Assembly: GCA_027080315.1 (NCBI GenBank)
Contig: JALWSI010000124.1
Span: forward strand, 1 to 5,985
Direction of reading: 5' to 3'
Source of the DNA: a bacterium
GTDB taxonomy: Bacteria > Thermosulfidibacterota > Thermosulfidibacteria > Thermosulfidibacterales > JALWSI01
DNA length: 5,985 nt
Part shown: one piece after another, positions 1 to 5,937 of the stretch
Numbering within the stretch: position 1 is the stretch's first letter
How the letters are laid out: each line of letters begins with the position of its first letter
Position numbers and translations under genes: made by a program
The notes under the pieces: model-generated
What the model was told of the DNA's origin: nothing
Databases searched by the model: none
What the model saw: the letters and a program-made list of their open reading frames with translations, nothing else

Positions 1-687
1 AGAGAAGCCCTTGAGGCCTATCATAACCCCTGTGTCAAAAGAGACGGTGGTTATGGGGGTGATGAGCACTCCTCCCACAGCCCCAAGAGCCCCGCTCAAG
101 AAGAAGGCCAGCAGCCTGATCCTCTCCACAGGTATCCCCATGAGCATAGCCGCCCGGGGATTACACGCAACGGCCCTCATGGCCTTGCCATAGCGGGTTG
201 ACCTGAAGAACCAGAAAAGAACCAGCACAACCACTAAGGTGACACCAAAGATCCACAGGCTCTGGGGCATGAGGTAGGCACCGAGTATCCTTATCGGGGT
301 GTCGCCTGAAAAAGGCGGGAGGGAGAGGGGGCGTTTCCCCCAAACCAGCTTTATCACTCCCCTTATGAAGATGGAGGCTCCGATGGTGATGAAGATGAGA
401 ATGAGCACATCCTTGGAGACCGCGGGCTGTATGAGGCACCTATCCATAACCACACCCACCAAGGCCACAAGGAGAACCGCAAGGAGAAAGGCCACAGGAA
501 GGGGCAGGTGAAGCCCCACAAATAGGGTGACCATGAGCATTCCCCCCAAGGTGAGAAAGTCGCCCTGGGCGAAGTTCACTATGCCTGTGGCGTTGTGAAT
601 CAGGCAGAAACCCAGGGCTATCAAGGCGTAGATGCTTCCTGTGGCAAGACCAGAGAAGAGGAACTGGGCAAAGAGGTGGCCCTCCAT
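1..687 (-). CDS. livH: LIV-family ABC transporter permease, LivH type (5' 229 codons; C-terminus outside window)
   Basis: This is an inner-membrane permease subunit of a hydrophobic amino acid (HAAT/LIV) ABC importer. LivH pairs with a LivM-type permease, LivG/LivF ATPases and a periplasmic binding protein, none of which is inside the window. Reading back from an ATG at 687-685, the frame is open for 229 codons to the window edge; full LivH proteins are about 290-300 residues. Visible family features are the N-terminal hydrophobic segment with GLATGSIYALIALGF (13-27), the LivH hallmark GIVNFAQGDF (35-44), further hydrophobic segments at about 45-80, 94-112 and 144-161, and the cytoplasmic EAA-like ATPase-contact loop GKAMRAVACNPRAAMLMGIP (167-186). 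The start is fixed by AGGAGG 7 nt upstream (700-695). Just before that lies an intrinsic terminator and a Trp-codon leader peptide, so expression is probably controlled by tryptophan attenuation. The family default is branched-chain amino acids; the leader argues for Trp or aromatic uptake. Family assignment is firm, substrate is inferred. Confidence 0.95.
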   Translation of the reverse strand, partial: MEGHLFAQFLFSGLATGSIYALIALGFCLIHNATGIVNFAQGDFLTLGGMLMVTLFVGLHLPLPVAFLLAVLLVALVGVVMDRCLIQPAVSKDVLILIFITIGASIFIRGVIKLVWGKRPLSLPPFSGDTPIRILGAYLMPQSLWIFGVTLVVVLVLFWFFRSTRYGKAMRAVACNPRAAMLMGIPVERIRLLAFFLSGALGAVGGVLITPITTVSFDTGVMIGLKGFS

Positions 688-694
688 CTCAGCC

Positions 695-700
695 CCTCCT
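695..700 (-). promoter_or_regulatory. livH Shine-Dalgarno abutting the terminator U-tract
   Basis: The minus strand reads AGGAGG, 7 nt before the livH ATG. It begins at the base immediately after the TTTTT of the upstream terminator (705-701). A transcript ended at the terminator would therefore lack the ribosome binding site completely, while any read-through transcript carries it outside all the helices described here. Control should therefore be at transcription rather than through occlusion of the binding site. Confidence 0.9.
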
Positions 701-737
701 AAAAACGAAGGGCTGTGAACCGAAGCCCACAGCCCTT
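701..737 (-). terminator. Intrinsic terminator with UUCG tetraloop in the livH leader
   Basis: On the minus strand AAGGGCTGTG (737-728) pairs perfectly with CACAGCCCTT (717-708). The stem continues through two G.U pairs (727/718 and 726/719) and a C-G pair (725/720) that closes a UUCG loop (724-721), an exceptionally stable tetraloop type. After the stem comes CG and then TTTTT (705-701). It is segments 5:6 of the attenuator described here. The 5' arm can instead pair with 764-752, which would abolish the terminator. The plus strand also has TTTTTT (740-745) after the inverted repeat, so the hairpin could work in both directions, but no plus-strand gene leads into it. Confidence 0.9.
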
Positions 738-764
738 GATTTTTTAAGAATGGCCGTGGGCTTC
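722..764 (-). promoter_or_regulatory. Antiterminator helix S4:S5
   Basis: Bases 764-752 pair with 734-722 over 13 bp with a single G.U (755/731), leaving a 17-nt A/T-rich loop (751-735). Wobble-containing pairs could extend the base of the stem to 768/718. It uses the 3' arm of the 751-780 hairpin and the 5' arm of the terminator, so it excludes both. Segment S4 begins exactly where helix S2:S3 ends (765), so the two read-through helices lie end to end and could stack coaxially. Confidence 0.8.
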
Positions 765-780
765 AGCCTGCCCACGGCCA
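751..780 (-). promoter_or_regulatory. Protector hairpin S3:S4 (anti-antiterminator)
   Basis: This is a perfect 11-bp GC-rich inverted repeat (780-770 with 761-751) with an 8-nt loop. It starts 11 nt after the leader stop codon, just beyond where a terminating ribosome would end. When formed it locks S4 away from the terminator arm. It is followed by ATTCTTAAAAAA in the transcript rather than a U-run, so it is unlikely to be a terminator itself. Confidence 0.82.
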
Positions 781-791
781 ACGGTATCATC

Positions 792-866
792 TCACGCGGC
801 TCCTGGGCAGACTTCGCCCCTGCACCACCACCAGAAGCCGTTGCTATGTGCCATTTGAACCATCAT
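792..866 (-). CDS. Tryptophan leader peptide, 24 residues with three consecutive Trp
   Basis: This small open frame starts at ATG 866-864, with a second ATG directly after it, and ends at TGA 794-792. The peptide begins MMVQMAHSNG, continues FWWWCRGEVC and ends PGAA. The three TGG codons lie at 833-825, residues 12-14. Tandem codons for the regulating amino acid, a short peptide, a stop codon just before a set of competing hairpins and a terminator ahead of the structural gene are the defining marks of a ribosome-mediated attenuator; the E. coli trp leader has two Trp codons in 14 residues. The ribosome binding site is only GA-rich (GAAGAGAGAG ending at 868), not a strong AGGAGG. Starts at the second ATG (863) or at residue 5 (854) are possible and do not affect the Trp codons. 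The peptide itself probably has no other role. Confidence 0.9.
   Translation of the reverse strand: MMVQMAHSNGFWWWCRGEVCPGAA
797..840 (-). promoter_or_regulatory. First leader hairpin S1:S2 overlapping the Trp codons
   Basis: CGGCTTCTGG (840-831) pairs with CCAGGAGCCG (806-797), 10 bp with one U.G pair (835/802). The 5' arm contains the first Trp codon of the leader peptide, and the 24-nt loop holds the other two. It competes with S2:S3 by sharing 806-804 and by enclosing 813-807 in its loop. A small alternative stem, GGGC (819-816) with GCCC (808-805), also exists in this region. Confidence 0.7.
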
Positions 867-908
867 GCTCTCTCTTCTTTCAAAAGCCCTCTTCTGTGTC
901 AACCCTCT

Positions 909-2984
909 CTACTTTGGAAGAACAACCTTTGAGAGGTCTGCTATCCCTTTGAAGAGACCGGCTATGCGATTGAGGAGAGATAGGCGGTTCTTCTTAACCC
1001 TCTCGTCCTTGTCCATCACCAGCACATTATCAAAGAAGCTGTCAACCTTGGACTTAAGGGCAACGATCTTGGCCAAAGCACCAGAGTAGTCCTCATTGGC
1101 TTTGGCCTCCTCCACTTCCGGAGCTATTCTCTCAACCTCTTCAAAGAGGGCCTTCTCTGCATCCTCTTTCAGCAAGGCGGGATCAATCCCACTCTCCTCA
1201 AACCCCTCAGGGATGATGTTCATCACCCTCTTGAAGGTGGTCATCAACTCTTCAAACTGGGGATCTTTGCTCACCTCAACAAGGGCGTCAACCCGTTTAA
1301 GGGTCTCTACCACATCGTCAAAGGCCTCAGAAAGCACGGCATCCACCAGATCTTGCCTGTAGCCCTGGGAGACCAGCTGATGGTAGAGCCTCTGTCTAAT
1401 AAAGGAGATAACATCGTTCTTAACCTCCTCTGCCGGTCTCTCCATCTTATCCTTCAAGAGCCTTGAAGACTCCTCAATCAGCTCAACCAACGAGAGCCTG
1501 TAGCCCTTCTCAGAGATGGTGCGCAGCATGCCCAGAACATCCCTACGAATGCCGTAGGGATCCTCGGATCCTGTGGGGATCAACCCGATTCCAAAACAGC
1601 CCACAATGGTGTCAAGCCTATCGGCTATCCCCACTATGGCCCCTGTCACCGTGCTGGGGATATCGTCCCCTGCAAATCGGGGCAGGTAGTGCTCAAAGAT
1701 CCCATCTGCCACCAGGGGATCCTCTCCCTGGATCCTGGCATACTCCCGCCCCATAACCCCCTGAAGCTCGGGAAACTCGTACACCATCTGGCTCTCAAGG
1801 TCGGCCTTTGCAAGAAGAGCGGTGCGATCAACAAGATCGCTCTTGTCAGGGGCCACATTCTGGGCAATCTTCTTGGCAAGCTCCCTGAAACGCATCACCT
1901 TCTCGTACGATGTGCCCAGTTTCTCCTGGAACACAACATCTTTCAGTTTCTCAAAGTACTTTTCAAGGGGAACCTTCTTGTCCTCTTCAAAGAAGAACTT
2001 GGCGTCGGCAAGCCGTGCCCTTAGAACCCTCTCGTTACCCTCAACGATGAGATCCATGTCATCGGTCACCATGTTGCTCACCACCACAAAGTGAGGAAGA
2101 AGCTCTCCCTTCTCGTTGAAGATGGGAAAGTAACGCTGGTGCTCCTTCATGGGGGTTATCAGCACCTCTTTGGGCAGAGAAAGGTACTCCTCCTCAAAAG
2201 AGCCGCGTAGGGGCACGGGATACTCTACCAGAAAGTTGATCTCGTCCAATAGGTCCTCGTCCTCCATGGCCACCCCTCCCACCTCTTGGGCCTTCTGGGA
2301 GACTCCCTTCCAGATGGTCTCCTTTCGCTCGTCGTGGTCAACCACCACATAGGCCTCTCTAAGCCTCTCCTGATAGCCCTCTGGAGACTCAAGGGTTATT
2401 GGTTGGGGGGCCAGGAATCGGTGCCCATAGGTCACCCTGCCGCTGCTAATATCCTCTATTGAGAACTCCACCACCTCCTCGCCAAAGAGGGCAAGGATCC
2501 AGTGTATGGGCCTTGCAAACCTGAAGTTGTAATCTGCCCAACGCATAGACTTTTTGAAGGGAATCTTGGCCATAAGATTGGGGAGAAACTCTCTAAGTAT
2601 CTCAAGGGTCCCTTTGCCAGCCTCCCTCTTAACCACAGAGAGATACTCGCCTTTTGGGGTGGTGACCCGCTCTATCTCATCAAGGCTCACCCCTTGGGAT
2701 TTACAGAAGCCCTCTGCCGCCTTGGTAGGATTGCCATCTGCATCAAAGGCCACCGAAACCGGGGGACCCATCACCCTCTCCTCTTTGTCCCTCTGGCTCT
2801 CTGCCATATCAAGCACCCTAAGCACCAGCCTTCTGGGGGTTCCCCAGGTGATGATCTCGCCATGGTCTATTCTCTGGTTCTCCAGCTCCCTCTTAACCAT
2901 CTTCCCCATGGCATCCAAGGCCGGCAGCATGAAGCTGGCAGGAATCTCCTCTACGCCTATCTCAAACAGCAGCTCTCTCCCCAT
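909..2984 (-). CDS. glyS: Glycyl-tRNA synthetase beta subunit
   Basis: This is the cytoplasmic beta subunit of the bacterial alpha2beta2 glycyl-tRNA synthetase. With the alpha subunit (GlyQ, which carries the aminoacylation core) it charges tRNA-Gly; the beta subunit mainly binds tRNA. At 691 residues it matches the usual length of about 690 and appears intact. Recognisable stretches are the N-terminal LLFEIGVEEIPASF (5-18), RRLVLRV (51-57), MRWADYNFRFARPIHWILAL (147-166), KEHQRYFP (280-287), NERVLRARLADAKFFFEED (317-335), the HD-like middle region YEFPELQGVMGREYA (402-416) and GSEDPYGIRRDVLGMLR (472-488), and the C-terminal anticodon-binding DALR-type end with ERVKKNRLSLLNRIAGLF (661-678). 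The ATG start has AGGAGGG (3002-2996) about 11 nt upstream, a slightly long spacing, with AAAGG directly next to the ATG. The gene follows vorB by 67 nt. The usual partner glyQ is not adjacent. The leader peptide of livH begins 42 nt after its stop. Confidence 0.98.
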   Translation of the reverse strand: MGRELLFEIGVEEIPASFMLPALDAMGKMVKRELENQRIDHGEIITWGTPRRLVLRVLDMAESQRDKEERVMGPPVSVAFDADGNPTKAAEGFCKSQGVSLDEIERVTTPKGEYLSVVKREAGKGTLEILREFLPNLMAKIPFKKSMRWADYNFRFARPIHWILALFGEEVVEFSIEDISSGRVTYGHRFLAPQPITLESPEGYQERLREAYVVVDHDERKETIWKGVSQKAQEVGGVAMEDEDLLDEINFLVEYPVPLRGSFEEEYLSLPKEVLITPMKEHQRYFPIFNEKGELLPHFVVVSNMVTDDMDLIVEGNERVLRARLADAKFFFEEDKKVPLEKYFEKLKDVVFQEKLGTSYEKVMRFRELAKKIAQNVAPDKSDLVDRTALLAKADLESQMVYEFPELQGVMGREYARIQGEDPLVADGIFEHYLPRFAGDDIPSTVTGAIVGIADRLDTIVGCFGIGLIPTGSEDPYGIRRDVLGMLRTISEKGYRLSLVELIEESSRLLKDKMERPAEEVKNDVISFIRQRLYHQLVSQGYRQDLVDAVLSEAFDDVVETLKRVDALVEVSKDPQFEELMTTFKRVMNIIPEGFEESGIDPALLKEDAEKALFEEVERIAPEVEEAKANEDYSGALAKIVALKSKVDSFFDNVLVMDKDERVKKNRLSLLNRIAGLFKGIADLSKVVLPK

Positions 2985-3051
2985 CCTTTGGTTCTCCCTC
3001 CTAAGCGTTAAGCGGATCCCCTTAAAGGGATTATCTTCCTGATCAATACTC

Positions 3052-4113
3052 CTACGCCTCTCTTTTTACAAGGGCTTCTATTCCTTCAAGTATCTCCTCG
3101 GGGGTGAAGTACCAAGCCGGCTTGGTGAGAGACTCCACACCCGAAGCCTTAACATAGGCCCTCACATCCTCCACCATCTGACCGGTGTTCATCTCAACCA
3201 CTAAGAAGGTTCGCCCCTCTTTATCCAGATTAGCCAAAGCCTTCTTTGGGAAGGGAAATAGCGTTTGAGGCCTGAGCATTCCCACAGGGATACCCTTCTC
3301 TTTGGCCCATCTTATGGCGGTTTTGGCTATTCGGGCCACTGTCCCGTAAGCAACAACCACAAACTGGGGATCATCCTCTAAGAGAAACTCCTCGTATCTC
3401 GTCTCTTCCTCTTCAATGCGACGGTACTTCTCTGCCAGCTTCCGATTATGCTCGGTGAGCTCTCCCATTCCCAGAAAGAGGGACTTGGCCAGTTTTGGGC
3501 TTCTGCCCCTGCAACCCCTCAAAGCCCACGGCTTCTCGCTTGCAAAGGGATCAATCCACTCCTCGGGCATGTCCACTGCCTCCATGATCTGGGAAAGCAG
3601 GGCATCTCCCAAGATCAAGGCGGGGTTCCTGTACTTTTGGGAGAGGTCAAAGGCCATAAAGACCATGTCAACCGCCTCTTGCACATTGGAAGGGGCAAGC
3701 ACTATGGTGCGGTAGTCTCCATGGCCTCCGCCCTTAACGGACTGAAAGTAGTCTCCCTGCGAGGGCTGAATGCCCCCAAGACCGGGGCCTCCCCTGTTCA
3801 TGTTCACCACAACCGCGGGAAGCTCGGCTCCCCCTAAGTAAGAGAGCCCCTCTTGCATAAGGCTTATGCCCGGACTTGAAGAGGAGGTCATGGCCCTTAT
3901 GCCCGAAACCGCCGCTCCCAAGAGCATGTTTATTGAGGCCACCTCGCTCTCTGCCTGAATAAAGACCCCTCCCACCTCGGGAAGTCTCCACGAGAGATAC
4001 TCGGGAATCTGGCTTTGCGGGGTGATCGGATATCCCGCATAGAAACGGCAGCCTGCCCTAACGGCGGCCTCTGCTATGGCCTCACAGCATTTCCACAGTC
4101 TTGACTGGCTCAT
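3052..4113 (-). CDS. vorB: 2-oxoacid:ferredoxin oxidoreductase alpha subunit, VorB-like (2-ketoisovalerate type)
   Basis: This is a 353-residue alpha subunit of a ferredoxin-dependent 2-oxoacid oxidoreductase, an oxygen-sensitive enzyme that converts a 2-oxoacid plus CoA to acyl-CoA, CO2 and reduced ferredoxin. It contains the pyrimidine-binding (PYR) domain: FYAGYPITPQSQI (24-36), QAESE (53-57) with the Glu region that contacts thiamine diphosphate, SSSSPGISL (77-85), and RGGPGLGGIQPSQGDY (107-122) leading to VKGGGHGDYR. A C-terminal domain follows with GMLRPQTLFPFP (278-289) and VVEMNTGQM (305-313). Overall it most resembles VorB, but KorA/PorA-type substrates cannot be excluded. The start chosen is ATG 4113-4111, which overlaps the ferredoxin stop as ATGA; the frame is open 20 codons further upstream, but that extension lies inside the ferredoxin gene and looks unlike the family. 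Oddly, the beta (thiamine-binding) and gamma subunits that normally follow are absent; glyS comes next. Confidence 0.92.
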   Translation of the reverse strand: MSQSRLWKCCEAIAEAAVRAGCRFYAGYPITPQSQIPEYLSWRLPEVGGVFIQAESEVASINMLLGAAVSGIRAMTSSSSPGISLMQEGLSYLGGAELPAVVVNMNRGGPGLGGIQPSQGDYFQSVKGGGHGDYRTIVLAPSNVQEAVDMVFMAFDLSQKYRNPALILGDALLSQIMEAVDMPEEWIDPFASEKPWALRGCRGRSPKLAKSLFLGMGELTEHNRKLAEKYRRIEEEETRYEEFLLEDDPQFVVVAYGTVARIAKTAIRWAKEKGIPVGMLRPQTLFPFPKKALANLDKEGRTFLVVEMNTGQMVEDVRAYVKASGVESLTKPAWYFTPEEILEGIEALVKREA

Positions 4114-4310
4114 TTGTACACCTCTATCACCACATCCGGACACACCTCTGCGCAGAGGGCACAGGAGATACACTCTTCTTGAGAGATTATCTCTACCGGA
4201 TGAAAACCGCCTTTGTTTCTCTTGGTCTCGTTCAACCTGAGGATCTTTTTGGGACAGGCATCAACACACAGGGCACATCCCTTACAGAGCTCTTCGTTAA
4301 TCACTATCAT
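4110..4310 (-). CDS. 2x[4Fe-4S] ferredoxin-type subunit of the 2-oxoacid oxidoreductase (delta/VorD-like)
   Basis: This 66-residue protein has two classical cluster motifs: C9-x2-C12-x2-C15-x3-C19-P and C47-x2-C50-x2-C53-x3-C57-P. It would hold two [4Fe-4S] clusters that pass electrons from the thiamine-diphosphate site to soluble ferredoxin. The size and the ATGA overlap with the downstream alpha subunit point to the delta subunit of the same complex rather than a free ferredoxin. The ATG at 4310-4308 has GGGGAGAG just upstream, and this site lies inside the end of recN, whose stop (4299-4297) falls 14 nt into this gene. Translation is therefore probably coupled to recN termination. Confidence 0.9.
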   Translation of the reverse strand: MIVINEELCKGCALCVDACPKKILRLNETKRNKGGFHPVEIISQEECISCALCAEVCPDVVIEVYK

Positions 4311-5937
4311 CTCTCTCCCCCAACCACGGGATCTTCTCTCCTCCCATCATTCGTTTCAACTCCTCTTTCATCTCACCTTCAGTCAACCTGTCTATTGTGG
4401 TTACGGTTCTATCCTTCTCAACCCTTTTAGCAACCCTGAGGTGGTGATCTCCAAAGGCCGCTATCTGAGGAAGATGGGTTATGCACACAATCTGTCTCTC
4501 TTTTGCTATCTCTTTCAACAGCCTACCCACCTCAACGGCGGTCTCTCCTCCTATCCCCGTATCAACCTCGTCAAGCACCCACAGATCACTCCCCCCTCTA
4601 TGGGATAAAAGGCTGTATATTGCAAGGGTTATTCTTGAAAGCTCACCACCAGAAGCCACCTTCCATAGGGGTCTTTTTCCCTCCCCAGGGTTGGGCTCAA
4701 TGAGAAACTCCACCTTGCTAAGGCCCCAGGGCCCTGGCTCTCCCTCTGAGAACTGAAGGCTAAGCCTTGCCTGCTCAAGCCTTAACTTGCTCAAAATGGC
4801 CTCAACCTCTTGGCAAAAATCCTTCTCTGCCCCTTTTCTTCTCCTGTCCAGCTCCTCCCCTGTACGCCAAAGCTCCTCTTCAACCTCAGCAAGCCTCTCC
4901 TTCAGCTCTTGGGAGCTCTCATGGCTTCTCTCAAGCTGTGAGATCTCTTCCCTCACCTCCTCAAGGTAAGAGAGCATCTCATCCACGGTTTCACCGTACT
5001 TGGGCTTGAATCTGGCAATAAGGTCCAAACGCTCCTCCACCCTCTGAAGCTCCTCTGGATCCTCGTTCATATCCTCTGCCAGAGAGATCAGCTTAAGAGA
5101 GGTCTCTTCAACAGCCACCAAGGCCTCCTCAAGAACCTCTACCGAGGCACCAATCTCTTCTTTTAATCCCCTCCACTCTTCAAGGTTGCCCAAGGCCAGA
5201 TTGATGAACTCCCGGGCAGAGGGCTCGTTCTCTGAGAGATAGCCCGCTGCCGCCATCAGCCCCTCTTTGCACCTTGCAGCCTTTGACAGAACCTCTCTCT
5301 TGCGGCGCAGATCCTCCTCTTCGCCACTTTTAAGGTCCGCCTCTTCCAGCTCTCTAAGTTGAAACCTTAAAAACTCTAAGCGTTTAATCCTTTCTGCAAC
5401 CCCCTCTTCCGCCTCTTTAAGCTCATTTCTCAGCCTCTCCCTCTGGCGATAGAGCTCCAGATACCGCCGGTGAATCCCCTCAAGCCCAGCGTATGCGTCA
5501 AGGATGGCCACGTGGCGGGAGGGATGGAGGAAGGAATGGTGATCCTTCTGACTCTGGATCTCCATGAGATGGGGAGAGAGGGCTCTCAGAGTGGAGAGGG
5601 TTGACACAGAATCGTTGATGAAGACCCGATTCCTCCCCTGTCGGCTGAGAATCCTTCGTACCACTAAGGGATTCTCAAAGGGAATGCCCACCTGCTCCAA
5701 CAGCTCGGCAACCGGGGAGGATCCATCAACCTCAAAGGTGCCTTCAACCAAGGCCTCAGAGGTACCCTCACGCACCATAGAGGAGTCGCCCTTCTTGCCG
5801 GCAAGCAGCCCCAAAGAGTTCACCAGCAAAGACTTGCCAGAGCCCGTCTCGCCGGTGATCACCGTAAGACCCTCTCCAAACTCCAAGAGGGCGTCGGTTA
5901 TCAATGCAAGGTTCTTTGTTCTAAGGGTGAGAATCAC
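4297..5937 (-). CDS. recN: DNA repair protein RecN (SMC-like ATPase)
   Basis: RecN is a cytoplasmic SMC-family ATPase that acts on double-strand breaks in recombinational repair, together with RecA. The frame encodes 546 residues, close to the usual 550-560. It has the N-terminal RecN signature NLALITDALLEFGEGLTVIT (9-28) running into Walker A GETGSGKS (29-36), and RRILSRQGRNRVFINDS (94-110). The Q-loop region EIQSQKDHHSF (126-136) is somewhat different from the more common IHGQHEHQ form. A charged, Leu-rich coiled-coil region covers about 150-385. The ABC signature ASGGELSR (428-435), Walker B WVLDEVDTGIGG (453-464) and H-loop CITHLPQIAAF (485-495) follow. The start is GTG (5937-5935), supported by AGGAGG (5951-5946) 8 nt upstream and by the standard N-terminus. 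Its 3' end overlaps the ferredoxin gene by 14 nt. No SOS box can be judged, since the promoter is outside or absent from the window. Confidence 0.97.
   Translation of the reverse strand: MILTLRTKNLALITDALLEFGEGLTVITGETGSGKSLLVNSLGLLAGKKGDSSMVREGTSEALVEGTFEVDGSSPVAELLEQVGIPFENPLVVRRILSRQGRNRVFINDSVSTLSTLRALSPHLMEIQSQKDHHSFLHPSRHVAILDAYAGLEGIHRRYLELYRQRERLRNELKEAEEGVAERIKRLEFLRFQLRELEEADLKSGEEEDLRRKREVLSKAARCKEGLMAAAGYLSENEPSAREFINLALGNLEEWRGLKEEIGASVEVLEEALVAVEETSLKLISLAEDMNEDPEELQRVEERLDLIARFKPKYGETVDEMLSYLEEVREEISQLERSHESSQELKERLAEVEEELWRTGEELDRRRKGAEKDFCQEVEAILSKLRLEQARLSLQFSEGEPGPWGLSKVEFLIEPNPGEGKRPLWKVASGGELSRITLAIYSLLSHRGGSDLWVLDEVDTGIGGETAVEVGRLLKEIAKERQIVCITHLPQIAAFGDHHLRVAKRVEKDRTVTTIDRLTEGEMKEELKRMMGGEKIPWLGERDDSD

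Larger units (their letters stand above)
701..866 (-). promoter_or_regulatory. Ribosome-mediated tryptophan transcription attenuator upstream of livH (six-segment)
   Basis: Six segments follow in transcript order: S1 840-831, S2 813-797, S3 780-765, S4 764-751, S5 737-722, S6 717-708. The terminated set is S1:S2 (840-831 with 806-797, 10 bp, one G.U), S3:S4 (780-770 with 761-751, 11 bp) and S5:S6 (terminator). The read-through set is S2:S3 (813-804 with 774-765, 10 bp, one G.U) and S4:S5 (764-752 with 734-722, 13 bp, one G.U). S1 overlaps the first Trp codon of the leader peptide. A ribosome waiting at the Trp codons would cover S1 but leave S2 free, giving S2:S3, then S4:S5 and read-through. 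A ribosome at the stop codon (794-792) would cover S2 but leave S3 free, giving S3:S4 and termination. Without translation S1:S2 forms first and termination also follows. Pairings are seen; ribosome positions are estimated from a typical footprint. Confidence 0.87.

Noticed and set aside
161-439. Minus-strand 92-codon frame, His/Leu-rich
   Set aside because: It lies within livH in another frame. The livH frame carries clear permease motifs through this region, so this is a shadow.
751-780. Hairpin 780-770/761-751 as the glyS terminator
   Set aside because: Although the stem is strong, it is followed by ATTCTTAAAAAA instead of a U-tract. Its overlap with the antiterminator pairing explains it better as a regulatory helix.
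792-866. Three Trp codons as chance in a random small frame
   Set aside because: Three tandem TGG codons at the right distance from a stop codon, competing helices and a terminator ahead of an amino acid transporter are too coherent for coincidence, so chance was rejected rather than the leader.
750-932. Plus-strand 60-codon frame across the glyS-livH gap
   Set aside because: It is antisense to the leader peptide and helices. Its composition follows the inverted repeats and it has no support as a gene.
3017-3034. Short palindrome near ATCCCTTTAAGGGGAT between vorB and glyS
   Set aside because: The stem is only five or six pairs with almost no loop and no T-run, so it is neither a terminator nor a convincing operator.
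2502-3042. Plus-strand open frames of 162 and 169 codons
   Set aside because: They are antisense to the well-conserved 5' part of glyS, contain no recognisable motif and are produced by its codon bias.
4114-4173. 20-codon N-terminal extension of the vorB-like protein
   Set aside because: It overlaps the ferredoxin gene, is unlike the family N-terminus, and the ATGA overlap at 4113 gives a natural start.
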